Shown: positions 45,955 to 54,403 of the stretch, piece by piece
Position numbering within the stretch: position 1 is the stretch's first letter
How the letters are laid out: each line of letters begins with the position of its first letter
Assembly (NCBI GenBank): GCA_020634165.1
Contig: JACKCF010000002.1
Location: 682,001-746,000 of the forward strand
Length of the DNA: 64,000 bases
Origin: Anaerolineaceae bacterium
Lineage (GTDB): Bacteria > Chloroflexota > Anaerolineae > Aggregatilineales > Phototrophicaceae
Reading direction: 5' to 3'
Program-made: the position numbers and the translations under genes
Notes under the pieces: model-generated
Databases searched by the model: none
What the model was told of the DNA's origin: nothing
The model's input: the letters and a program-made list of their open reading frames with translations, nothing else

Positions 45955-46043
45955 GGCAAAGTGATCGGGAACTTATTAATCCGTTTCTTAGGCAAGATTA
46001 TTTCTAAAAAACTGACGTGCACGTTAGCTCACACCGGAGTGTT

Positions 46044-48566
46044 ATGACACGCCTATTCGCATGGATCAAACGCCATTTCCGCCGGATTATATTGGCCAGC
46101 GGTGTGCTCGTGCTGCTGGCTGCGGCTTTCCTCTACGTCTGGATTTTCCAGGGCTTGCCGCCGATTGAGCAGTTCGAGGCTGGGCTAAAGCTGCCTAGCA
46201 CGCGCATCTATGATCGCAATGGTGCGCTGCTTTATGAAATCAGTCCGCCGGAGCAGGGCCGCAGCACCCCCCTGGAACTTGATGAGATTCCGCAGCATTG
46301 CGTCGATGCCTTTGTCGCTACCGAGGATGCCAATTTTTGGTCGCACCCTGGCGTCGATATCGAGGGCATTGCGCGCGCCTTGTGGATCAACCTGCGTGGC
46401 GGTGAAGTCGTGGCCGGAGGCAGCACCATCACGCAGCAGGCGGCGCGTTTACTTCTGTTGGACCCTAATCAGCAGGCCGAACGGACCCTTCAGCGTAAGC
46501 TCAAAGAAGCGGTTTTGGCCCTGCAGTTGCAGAACCTACTCAGCAAGGAAGAGGTACTCACCCTCTACCTCAATCAGGTCTATTTCGGCAATCTGGCTTA
46601 TGGCCTTGAAGCTGGCGCGCGCGCCTATTTCGGCAAATCAGCGCTCGATCTCTCGCTGCCGGAATGCGCCTTGCTGGCAGGCATCGCCCAGAACGCCATC
46701 TATTATGATCCCCTGACCAACTTCGAGGGCGCCAAAGACCGCCAGGAAGTGGCGCTGCGGCTGATGGTCGAATCGGGCTACATCGACCAGGAAACGGCGG
46801 ATGCCGCTGCCAAGGATGAATTGCAATTCGGTAGTACACCTTTCCCGATTGATGCGCCGCACTTCGTGATGGCCGTCTGGAAGCAGCTCGAACGCACGTA
46901 TCCTGAGCAGCTTTATGGCGGTGGCCTGGATGTGGTGACGACGGTCGATGCTCGCTGGCAGCAAACCGCCCAGACCATCGTGCGCCAGCAGCTATCGTTC
47001 CTGAATCATCCGGCACCAGGGGCAGGGGTTCCCGCGAATGCCAATAATGCCGCCGTTGTGGCGATGGACCCCTATACAGGCCAGATTCTGACCATGCTTG
47101 GCAGTCCGGATTACTTCGATGAAACCATAGATGGAGCCGTCAATGCGGCGCTGGCTCTGCGCCAACCTGGCAGCGCCCTTAAGCCCTTTACCTATGCCGC
47201 TGCCATGAATCCCGAACTGGCTGATCCGTACACAGCCGCCACCATGATCCTTGATGTGGAAACGCCCTTTATCACGCGCAAACTGGAGAGCTACACCCCG
47301 GCCAACTATGGTCAGGTCGAGCATGGTCCGGTGCTGGTCCGGGAAGCGCTGGCATCGAGCTACAATATTCCGGCGGTGGTGGCACTGGAACACCTGGGCC
47401 TGCGTAATTTCGTTCAGTTTATGGAAAACATCGGCCTGGAAAATCTCGCCCAGAATACGGACGTCGATCTGTCGATTACCCTGGGCGGCGGTGAGGTCCG
47501 GCTGATTGACCTCGTCGGCGCATACAGCATCTTCCCGAATGGTGGCTATCGCCTTCAGCCGCAGTACATCCTGAGCGTGACCGATCATGATGGCAATGTA
47601 CTTTATGAGTGGCAGCAGGCACCGCTGACACAACAGGTACTCGATGAACGCATCGCTTACATCATCACCGACATCCTGAGCGACAACAATGCTCGCCTGC
47701 CATCGTTTGGCCTCAACAGTCCGCTTAACATTGGCCGACCGGCTGCCGCCAAAACAGGCACAACCACCGACTTCCGCGACAACTGGGTGGTCGGTTACAC
47801 GCCTAATCTGGTCGTCGGCGTGTGGGTCGGCAATGCTGATAATACGCCGATGGTAGAAGTCACAGGCATCAGCGGCGCAGGACCGATTTACCATCACTTT
47901 ATGCGGCAGGTGTTGCTCGGCCAGCCAGAATTGGACTTCCAGCGGCCCGATGGCCTGACGCGGACGACGGTCTGCTCTCTGAGTGGTATGCTGCCCACCG
48001 TCAACTGCCCGCATACCCAGGTCGAATGGTTCATCCCTGGCACGGAACCCACCGAGGAAGATACCTTCTATCAGGTGTTCGACATCGGCCGACAGACGGG
48101 CTTACTGGCAACGGAAGATACCCCCGCCGAAGACATCGTTCAGCAGACCTTTATCGTGCTGCCGCAGGAAGCCCGTGATTGGGGTGTGCGCAATGGGCTG
48201 CGTCAGCCACCGTTGGGTGCCATTGTGTCCGCGCCCGATGACGAGGATGCGCTGCGCCTGTTGGAACCCGATCCTTACACAGTGTTTGAGCTATCGCCAA
48301 TTGTGCCTATCCAAACACAGCGCTTGCGCCTGACGGTCGGTGTGCCGGAAGGCACGCAGCAGGTGACTTACTACATGGATGATGTCGCTATAGGTACAGT
48401 TGATGCCGCACCCTGGGACCTGTGGTGGGTGCTCGAACTGGGCGATCATGAATTGGTCGCAGAAGCGGTGCTGGAAGATGGCAGTACTGCCCGCAGCGAG
48501 CCGATTCCATTCGGGGTCGTAGAATACGATCCGCCGCAGTCGCAGACGATACCACCGAATCAATAG
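46044..48566 (+). CDS. pbpC: Penicillin-binding protein 1C
   Basis: An 840-residue bifunctional peptidoglycan synthase. One membrane helix (about 17-40) is followed by a glycosyltransferase (GT51) domain with the catalytic Glu in VATEDANFWSHPG. Then comes a transpeptidase domain with SALK (Ser about 377), the SxN region SSYN and KTG in AAKTGTT. The last 80 residues form a beta-domain like BiPBP_C, which defines PBP1C. GGAG lies five bases before the ATG at 46044. It would polymerise and cross-link the cell wall. The methyltransferase gene follows 8 bases later. Confidence 0.9.
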   Translation: MTRLFAWIKRHFRRIILASGVLVLLAAAFLYVWIFQGLPPIEQFEAGLKLPSTRIYDRNGALLYEISPPEQGRSTPLELDEIPQHCVDAFVATEDANFWSHPGVDIEGIARALWINLRGGEVVAGGSTITQQAARLLLLDPNQQAERTLQRKLKEAVLALQLQNLLSKEEVLTLYLNQVYFGNLAYGLEAGARAYFGKSALDLSLPECALLAGIAQNAIYYDPLTNFEGAKDRQEVALRLMVESGYIDQETADAAAKDELQFGSTPFPIDAPHFVMAVWKQLERTYPEQLYGGGLDVVTTVDARWQQTAQTIVRQQLSFLNHPAPGAGVPANANNAAVVAMDPYTGQILTMLGSPDYFDETIDGAVNAALALRQPGSALKPFTYAAAMNPELADPYTAATMILDVETPFITRKLESYTPANYGQVEHGPVLVREALASSYNIPAVVALEHLGLRNFVQFMENIGLENLAQNTDVDLSITLGGGEVRLIDLVGAYSIFPNGGYRLQPQYILSVTDHDGNVLYEWQQAPLTQQVLDERIAYIITDILSDNNARLPSFGLNSPLNIGRPAAAKTGTTTDFRDNWVVGYTPNLVVGVWVGNADNTPMVEVTGISGAGPIYHHFMRQVLLGQPELDFQRPDGLTRTTVCSLSGMLPTVNCPHTQVEWFIPGTEPTEEDTFYQVFDIGRQTGLLATEDTPAEDIVQQTFIVLPQEARDWGVRNGLRQPPLGAIVSAPDDEDALRLLEPDPYTVFELSPIVPIQTQRLRLTVGVPEGTQQVTYYMDDVAIGTVDAAPWDLWWVLELGDHELVAEAVLEDGSTARSEPIPFGVVEYDPPQSQTIPPNQ

Positions 48567-48574
48567 GAAATACC

Positions 48575-49087
48575 ATGCCGTATGATTATGACGCGCTCTA
48601 TCAGGAACAGCGCCATGCCCTCGGAGAGCCAACCAAGGCGTTCGTGGATTTCTTCAAGAAATATGATCAGTCGAGCGTACAGGTGCTGGACTTGGGCTGT
48701 GGGCAGGGGCGTGATGCCCTGTTTATCGCTCGGTTGGGCCACCACGTTACAGGTGTAGATGTCTCCCCAACGGGCATTGAGCAGTTGTTGGCGGATGCCG
48801 AAAACGAAAATCTGGCAATCTCAGGCGTCGTCGCCGATTTGCACGATTACAGTCCCGATGCCACATTCGATGTGGTGGTCATCGACCGCACGCTGCACAT
48901 GCTCGATGCCGAGCCTCGACTTGATGTGTTACGGCGCATTCTCCCAGCCGTGAAACCCGATGGCTGCGTCCTCATCGCCGATGAAAAAAGCAATTTGCCC
49001 GCCATACACGAGGTATTTGCCGAAGATGATGCACTCTGGACCAGCATCAAGGATGCGCGCAGTTTTCTGTTTATGCAAAAGGTCTGA
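48575..49087 (+). CDS. Class I SAM-dependent methyltransferase
   Basis: A 170-residue protein. VLDLGCGQGRDALFIARLG is the SAM-binding loop, and TGVDVSP the acidic end of strand 2. It is short, which leaves little room for a substrate domain. AGGAAA is seven bases before the ATG. It lies 8 bases after pbpC and is probably in the same transcript. Substrate unknown. Confidence 0.88.
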   Translation: MPYDYDALYQEQRHALGEPTKAFVDFFKKYDQSSVQVLDLGCGQGRDALFIARLGHHVTGVDVSPTGIEQLLADAENENLAISGVVADLHDYSPDATFDVVVIDRTLHMLDAEPRLDVLRRILPAVKPDGCVLIADEKSNLPAIHEVFAEDDALWTSIKDARSFLFMQKV

Positions 49088-49143
49088 GCATTGCAGCCGA
49101 GGTTGTTTTGCGCTAACGTGACTACTTTCATAGAGCTATGCTC

Positions 49144-49254
49144 AACCCCCATCCTCCTGTCCTTCCCCCGAAGGAGGAAGGATGCCTTTATTGCGACCAT
49201 CTTTGCTTGAGATAGTCCCCTCTCCTTCGGGGAGGGGATTTAGGGGTGGGGTCT
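49144..49254 (-). repeat. Family A dispersed repeat, full copy, reversed
   Basis: Reads AACCCCCATCCTCCTGTCCT, the GAAGGAGGAAGGATGCC arm, a spacer of about 35 bases, then CCCCTCTCC/GGAGGGGATTTAGGGGTGGGG and GTCT. Confidence 0.9.
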
Positions 49255-49291
49255 CTAGATAGCTCAGTATATACATAATCATTTGATAGCC

Positions 49292-50308
49292 ATGACGACA
49301 CCTGCCCAACCTCGTATTTCCCTGATCGCGACCGTGCTCAACGAAGGTGCGAGCATCGACCGCTTGCTGGATAGTCTGGCGATGCAAACGCATGTCCCCG
49401 ATGAAATCATCATTGTCGATGGCGGCAGTAGCGACGATACAGTTACCCGCATGGTGTCCTGGGCCAAAGCCCTGCCCCTAACCGTGATTGAAGCACCAGG
49501 GTGTAACATCAGCCAGGGACGCAACCGCGCGATTGAGCAGGTTTCGGGTGATATTTTAGTCATTACCGATGCCGGCGTGCGTCTGGCCAATGACTGGCTG
49601 GAAATGCTGGTCAAGCCCATACTGAGCGATCCCTCAGTGGGTGTGGCAGCCGGTTTTTTCCGGGCCGACCCGCATACGGTGTTCGAGGCGGCAATGGGCG
49701 CCACTGTCCTGCCGCTGGACCATGAAATTGATGCAAAGACATTCTTGCCGAGCAGTCGCAGCGTCGCTCTGCGGACCGCACTGGCGCGGCAGGTTAATGG
49801 CTACCCGGAATGGCTCGACTACTGCGAAGACCTCATCTTTGATCTTCGCCTCAAGCTGCTGAATGCCAAATTCGCGTTTGTGCCCTCAGCAGTGGTGGAT
49901 TTCCGGCCCAGGGGCGGTTTGCGCGCCTTCTTTAAGCAATACTATCTCTATGCGCGTGGGGATGGCAAAGCCGACCTGTGGCGCAAGCGTCATGCCATTC
50001 GTTATCTTACCTATCTGGTGGCACTGCCTGCATTGCTTTACCTCGCGCTACAGGTACATCCTGTATTCTGGTTGCTGCTGCTGATTGGCGGCTTGATCTA
50101 TATCTGGCAGCCGCTGCGCCGCCTGCCGACTATCATGCAGCGCTCACCTCGCCAGGGTGTGCTGGCCTGGTTGTATGCCATTATTCTGATTCCCATCATC
50201 CGTATCGTAGGGGACGTCGCCAAGATGATCGGTTATCCGGTCGGCTGGCGCTGGCGTCTGGCCAATCATCCCCCGGACTGGCACCAAGTCAGATCATCAC
50301 AACTCTAA
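49292..50308 (+). CDS. Family 2 glycosyltransferase with membrane segment
   Basis: A 338-residue GT-A enzyme. It has LIATVLNEGASIDRLLDSL, EIIIVDGGSSDDTV and LVITDAGVRLANDWL as nucleotide-sugar motifs, and two hydrophobic helices in the last third (about 235-300). It could elongate a surface glycan or a lipid-linked sugar. The ATG at 49292 has no ribosome site; CATAAT lies about 13 bases upstream, so the transcript may be leaderless. A TTG at 49283 is an alternative start. Confidence 0.87.
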   Translation: MTTPAQPRISLIATVLNEGASIDRLLDSLAMQTHVPDEIIIVDGGSSDDTVTRMVSWAKALPLTVIEAPGCNISQGRNRAIEQVSGDILVITDAGVRLANDWLEMLVKPILSDPSVGVAAGFFRADPHTVFEAAMGATVLPLDHEIDAKTFLPSSRSVALRTALARQVNGYPEWLDYCEDLIFDLRLKLLNAKFAFVPSAVVDFRPRGGLRAFFKQYYLYARGDGKADLWRKRHAIRYLTYLVALPALLYLALQVHPVFWLLLLIGGLIYIWQPLRRLPTIMQRSPRQGVLAWLYAIILIPIIRIVGDVAKMIGYPVGWRWRLANHPPDWHQVRSSQL

Positions 50309-50369
50309 ACGATTTTGACAACGTAGGAACGCGGCACGAGGCGTCTGTTTTTTGCGCTTGATGTTGTGG

Positions 50370-51305
50370 CTATGTCGTCAAAATAATCTTCCCACGGACG
50401 TGACGGCTGGCTTGCAATTCATGGGCCTGAGCTGTCTGCGCCAGTGGAAAGCGATGTGCAACAGTGGGTTTGACATGTCCCGCATCCATCAGTCTGGCGA
50501 TTTCTGCTAGCTGTTCGCCGCTGCTGCGCACCAGCACCCGCTTGAGCCGTACCCCATCTTTTTCATCTGCCTCTGGCTGCCCAGCAATGGTGATGACAGT
50601 GCCACCCTGTTTGGTGATTGGGATTGACCGCGCCATTGTATCGCTACCGACGCAATCAAATACCAGATCGACATCGCTGACGACGTCCTCATAGCGCTGC
50701 TCGGTATAGTCAATAAATTCATCCACGCCCAACTGCCGCAGATAGTCGGCATTTTGGGCTGATGCTGTGCCGATGACAGTCGCGCCTTTCCATTTGGCGA
50801 GTTGCACTGCAATATGGCCGACGCCACCCGCTGCCGCATGGATCAACACGCGCTGGCCAGCTTGCAAATTGCCGGCTTCAAACAGGACCTGCCACGCCGT
50901 CAGGGCGACGAGCGGCACTGCCGCAGCCTCTGTAATCGGAATGGCCTGCGGCGCGTGGGCAATATCTGTGAGTTTGGCGGTGACATACTGAGCGTAAGTG
51001 CTGCTTTTACCAGGGAAATTGACCATGCTATAGACGGCATCCCCACCTTGAAAGCCCGACTCGGCGGGGGCCTGCTCAATCATGCCGGAAACATCCCAGC
51101 CTAAAATGAGCGGAAATGGATCATTGCCCATCATGCCCGCGACACCACCCGCACGGGCATACGTATCCACCGGATTGATGCCTGCCGCTGCCACGCGGAT
51201 TAATACCTCGTTTTCAGTGGGCACAGGTTTTGGAGCGGCTTCCAGCTTGAGGACATCAAGGCCGCCGTATTCATGTATCTGAACAGCTTGCATGGTTTCA
51301 GTCAC
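50370..51305 (-). CDS. NADPH:quinone oxidoreductase-like MDR protein
   Basis: A 311-residue medium-chain dehydrogenase without zinc ligands. VLIHAAAGGVGHIAVQLAK is the NADPH-binding loop, and the N-terminal catalytic domain has GINPVDTYARAGG. The C-terminal HVRGKIILT ending is typical of quinone oxidoreductases. It would reduce quinones or enones with NADPH. It sits 12 bases upstream of a membrane protein gene end on the same strand and may share its transcript. Confidence 0.9.
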   Translation of the reverse strand: MTETMQAVQIHEYGGLDVLKLEAAPKPVPTENEVLIRVAAAGINPVDTYARAGGVAGMMGNDPFPLILGWDVSGMIEQAPAESGFQGGDAVYSMVNFPGKSSTYAQYVTAKLTDIAHAPQAIPITEAAAVPLVALTAWQVLFEAGNLQAGQRVLIHAAAGGVGHIAVQLAKWKGATVIGTASAQNADYLRQLGVDEFIDYTEQRYEDVVSDVDLVFDCVGSDTMARSIPITKQGGTVITIAGQPEADEKDGVRLKRVLVRSSGEQLAEIARLMDAGHVKPTVAHRFPLAQTAQAHELQASRHVRGKIILTT

Positions 51306-51317
51306 AGAAAAACTCCT

Positions 51318-51926
51318 TTAGCGTATGGAGATGCCGACCGCATCCAGCACATTCCTGACGATCAGATCGGGATTGATGCCCATTGCAGGCAGGATGATAA
51401 CAATCAGGAACCAGATGCCGATGATGCTCAACAGCACCGAGAAAACCATCTTGGTGAGCGTCACGATGAAAGCCCAGGGTGACGTATAGGCGTAACGAAT
51501 CGTCCCCTGGAAGCGTCGCCAGCTTGCTGAAACACCCACTACGAACGGAATAATCGTCAGTTGCAGCAGAATGACCGTCCGCGCCACGAACTCAACGGGC
51601 TGTTCCTGCAGGCGGTTGAGCATGAAGTTCTTGTTGTACTCCGGCAGAAATTCCCAGAATAGATAGGCAGTGATAGTCAGCAAGCTGACCACAATCATCA
51701 GGATGATGATGCCGAAGATGGTTCGGGCGCGGTTACGCACCCACAGCGCAACGGCTGTCAGCATGGCGATGATCGTCAGGCCCAGGCCGATAACCTGCCC
51801 TGGCTGTGTCACCCAGAAGGCATTGATGGCAAATTCCAGAGCAATCAAACCCGCAACGGCGACCAGAATAATCAGGTTGATGGCGAGGAGGAGAACAACG
51901 ACGCCGAAGCACCCAAACCGACTCAT
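51318..51926 (-). CDS. Multi-pass membrane protein of unknown function
   Basis: A 202-residue protein with about five membrane helices (near 5-30, 45-62, 68-92, 115-135 and 155-185). There is no charged motif that would identify it. It lies upstream of the quinone-oxidoreductase gene by 12 bases, on the same strand. No function is inferred. Confidence 0.65.
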   Translation of the reverse strand: MSRFGCFGVVVLLLAINLIILVAVAGLIALEFAINAFWVTQPGQVIGLGLTIIAMLTAVALWVRNRARTIFGIIILMIVVSLLTITAYLFWEFLPEYNKNFMLNRLQEQPVEFVARTVILLQLTIIPFVVGVSASWRRFQGTIRYAYTSPWAFIVTLTKMVFSVLLSIIGIWFLIVIILPAMGINPDLIVRNVLDAVGISIR

Positions 51927-52017
51927 ACAAAGTCCCTTTGAGAAGGATGACCTAAACCGTCATAATCATGCCGCGAAGGGCTGTTGCGTGCAAATTCACT
52001 GGCGGATTGGCATTGTC

Positions 52018-52935
52018 TCATACCTTGATGGCTGCCACTGCCTGCTGAACAAACCACTGGATGCCCTCACGCCAGTGTTGGGCTTGCTCTGGGCTTTCGG
52101 CCCAATCATCAAGGCGGCCTGCCGGACGCAGCGTTGTACATAAATCCCAATAGGGAAGGCGGGTTGTATCCAGCGCTGGCATGTGCGCCAGATAAGTTTT
52201 TGTAAATTGATGCATAGCAGTTTCACCAAATGACCAGAGCATTTCCAGCCGTGCATTGCCCAGGTCATATAGTGGGTCGCCGACTTTGGCATCTTCCCAA
52301 TCGATGATCGCCAACAGCCTGCCGTCCCGCATTAAAATATTCCCTAACCAGTAATCACCATGCAGCAGAACATCAGCATTGGATTGTCCCCAGGGCCAGG
52401 CGGCGATCAGCACCTCGCGAATAGCGCGCTCATTGATACTCTCATCGAGTGAATCCGGCATCTTGCTGAAAATGCGATCATGCAGTGGGTTGATGTGCGG
52501 CAAATAACGGACATCATGTGCCTGTATATCCACCTGATGAATTCGCGCCAGTTGCTGCGCTATCTGGTCGATATGGTGATCCAAATCAGCAGGCGCGAAG
52601 TCCGGCGCACCCTGAACAAAGCCCTGCACCAGATAGGGCGTCGGCAAAATTTCACAGGAGGTATCCAGCAGAATCGGCTGCGGCACCGGAATGCCTATCT
52701 GGTGCAGTGTTTCCAGCAGCCGAAATTCATCCGCAGCGATATTGGGATTGGCCGCCAGATCAATCGGGCCATGCCGCCGGATGACGACTGTCTCCTGCGT
52801 CCCGTCCACCCGTTGCAGCGTCATCGCATACATCTCCGCGGAAATACCGCCACTGAGCGCACGTGTTTCCAGAACGCGGCTGCCTCTCGCGATTTTCTGT
52901 GCAATTGCACTTAATACGTAATTGGTCTTCACCAT
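52018..52935 (-). CDS. Phosphotransferase of the APH family
   Basis: A 305-residue kinase-fold protein. VLLHGDYWLGNILMRDGR is a canonical catalytic loop (HGD, then N five residues on), and LAIIDWEDAKVGDPLYDLGNA is the metal-binding motif. Compared with the kinase at 7441, all key residues are intact. The substrate may be a macrolide, aminoglycoside, choline or other alcohol; resistance should not be assumed. Confidence 0.88.
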   Translation of the reverse strand: MVKTNYVLSAIAQKIARGSRVLETRALSGGISAEMYAMTLQRVDGTQETVVIRRHGPIDLAANPNIAADEFRLLETLHQIGIPVPQPILLDTSCEILPTPYLVQGFVQGAPDFAPADLDHHIDQIAQQLARIHQVDIQAHDVRYLPHINPLHDRIFSKMPDSLDESINERAIREVLIAAWPWGQSNADVLLHGDYWLGNILMRDGRLLAIIDWEDAKVGDPLYDLGNARLEMLWSFGETAMHQFTKTYLAHMPALDTTRLPYWDLCTTLRPAGRLDDWAESPEQAQHWREGIQWFVQQAVAAIKV

Positions 52936-52978
52936 GATTTCAAAGAGTTATGTAAATACTTGATATGGAGATCGTAGA

Positions 52979-53533
52979 TTATAGCAGGACCATCATAAAC
53001 CCATATGTGGCAATGGTAATGATATCGTTATTCCAAAGGTGTTCGATGTTGTGACGAGTGTAATATTCTCCTCTGATCGTCGTGCCATCATTAACATGAA
53101 AGTAGAACTCGATCTTATGCTGGCCGTCTTTTGCCTTGCTGATTTTTAGAATTTGGCCATGATGAATAACGCCGTTTTCAGCCAGTAGTTGCAGGAGGCT
53201 ACTTGTCGGAAGTATTTTGACAACTTGATATGCTTTCCAATAATGGCGAAGTATTAGGTAGGGGATGCTTATTGAAGGCAACATGATAGCTAGCCCAATA
53301 ACATTCCCAATCTCAATGCCCTCTGTAAGAAATCCTTCGACTAATTTGTAACAGACGAACATCATTACCAGCATGACAAAGATGACTGGTAAACTTGCAA
53401 CTAGGTAAACAAACCAGGGCCTAGAAACTTGTTGCCTCTGCCTATTAATATTGGCATAGACTTCAACTCTGTCCATGAATTTGATCTGATTTTGCCCATA
53501 GTTCTCATTATGTAGCGTTTTCTGGACTAACAT
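52979..53533 (-). CDS. Small membrane hypothetical protein
   Basis: A 184-residue protein with two membrane helices (about 43-67 and 75-98), a basic link, then a cytoplasmic beta-rich domain (HKIEFYFHVNDGTTIRGEYY). It looks like a small membrane-bound PH-like or DUF3592-like protein, but I cannot assign it. The start is uncertain: ATG at 53533 or 53476. It is AT-rich. Its upstream region is shared with the next gene. Confidence 0.55.
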   Translation of the reverse strand: MLVQKTLHNENYGQNQIKFMDRVEVYANINRQRQQVSRPWFVYLVASLPVIFVMLVMMFVCYKLVEGFLTEGIEIGNVIGLAIMLPSISIPYLILRHYWKAYQVVKILPTSSLLQLLAENGVIHHGQILKISKAKDGQHKIEFYFHVNDGTTIRGEYYTRHNIEHLWNNDIITIATYGFMMVLL

Positions 53534-53566
53534 GCTCAGGGTTTAAACCTCTTCCGTAATTCCTTG

Positions 53567-53620
53567 TTCCAATTCTAATAGGGGTTGCTATTTGCAGTCT
53601 TTAGATACCAGAACCGTACT
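53567..53620. repeat. Direct repeat copy 1, upstream of the 52979 gene
   Basis: TTCCAATTCTAATAGGGG, then CTATTTGCAGTCTTTAGATA, then CCAGAACCG. It matches the stretch at 54290-54343 with a few indels. On the minus strand it lies in front of the gene at 52979. Confidence 0.55.
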
Positions 53621-53677
53621 ACGTAGAAATCAAAATAGTCGAATCACATGAGACGTGTCTTCAATGAAGTTTCTTCC

Positions 53678-54220
53678 TTAACGCCCAAACAAGAGCGCCT
53701 TATCATCTCTCAGCATGATCTTTTCAAAGTTTTCAATCGACAAATCGGAATTTGTTTCGCGGCCTTTGGTTTCAATGTCTGCGATGTGATCGATGTGTGC
53801 ATTCCATACTTTGCCGAGGGGCGTCAGTTTTGGGAGCGAGTAGTGATAGATTTTGAGTTCTGGTTTGACAATTCTGGTTTCCGAATAATTGGTCGTAATT
53901 AACATCGTATTATCTGCAAAAAGTGTCGCAAATTTCGTTCCCAATCCAAAGACATGTGCGTATGTATCATATTCTCGATTGAGTAACAGCGGATTGAGCA
54001 GCACATAACGCAACGGCATTTCGATCTGTAAAACTTCTCGGTTCATTTTCAGTATCGGGTACAGCCATAAGAGAAATAAGGCACTGAATGGGAAAACCAC
54101 TTCGCGGGTGTGGTAAAGGTCATGAAAGCCGAGCGCTTCAAGTTGCTTGATCTCCTGTTGATAACGCTCCTGCAAGCGATATTCTATTTTCTGCTTGTGG
54201 ATGACTTCATAGCGTATCAT
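53678..54220 (-). CDS. Hypothetical protein
   Basis: A 180-residue protein starting at the ATG at 54220, with GAGG five bases upstream; the open frame runs to 54295. One hydrophobic stretch (VFPFSALFLLWLYPILKM) may cross or touch the membrane. I recognise no domain. It is AT-rich. It is not a paralogue of the next gene, though both have the same upstream sequence. Confidence 0.5.
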   Translation of the reverse strand: MIRYEVIHKQKIEYRLQERYQQEIKQLEALGFHDLYHTREVVFPFSALFLLWLYPILKMNREVLQIEMPLRYVLLNPLLLNREYDTYAHVFGLGTKFATLFADNTMLITTNYSETRIVKPELKIYHYSLPKLTPLGKVWNAHIDHIADIETKGRETNSDLSIENFEKIMLRDDKALLFGR

Positions 54221-54289
54221 ATGATCCTCTATGGCAGTGCGACTTGATGACTTTGTTCCGAGATTTGTAGCGCTATATGCTGTCCTTAT

Positions 54290-54343
54290 TTCCATTCTAA
54301 TGGGGTCAGATGTTTATTTGTCTTTAGATGCCAAAAACGCACC
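54290..54343. repeat. Direct repeat copy 2, upstream of the 53678 gene
   Basis: TTCCATTCTAATGGGG, then TTATTTGTCTTTAGATGCCA, then AAAACG. The equivalent of the copy at 53567. Both lie just upstream of the neighbouring minus-strand gene. Confidence 0.55.
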
Positions 54344-54365
54344 GGATGGAAAACCATATGGTGCG
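54338..54365 (-). terminator. Hairpin with T-run on the minus strand
   Basis: CGCACC..ATGG-AAAA-CCAT..GGTGCG. On the minus strand it is followed by TTTTTGG. No minus-strand gene ends here, so it may guard the minus-strand genes from antisense transcription or be a relic. Confidence 0.35.
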
Positions 54366-54386
54366 CTGTTCGTATTCGTTATAGGC

Positions 54387-54392
54387 TATACT
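54387..54392 (+). promoter_or_regulatory. -10 element candidate close to a start codon
   Basis: TATACT ends 11 bases before the ATG at 54404, so the transcript would have a leader of about five bases. No ribosome site is present and no clear -35 box. Confidence 0.35.
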
Positions 54393-54403
54393 CATGCTGG
54401 CGT

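Noticed and set aside
52979..54220. The two small hypothetical genes as tandem paralogues
   Set aside because: Their proteins show no resemblance in sequence or helix layout; only the upstream sequences match.
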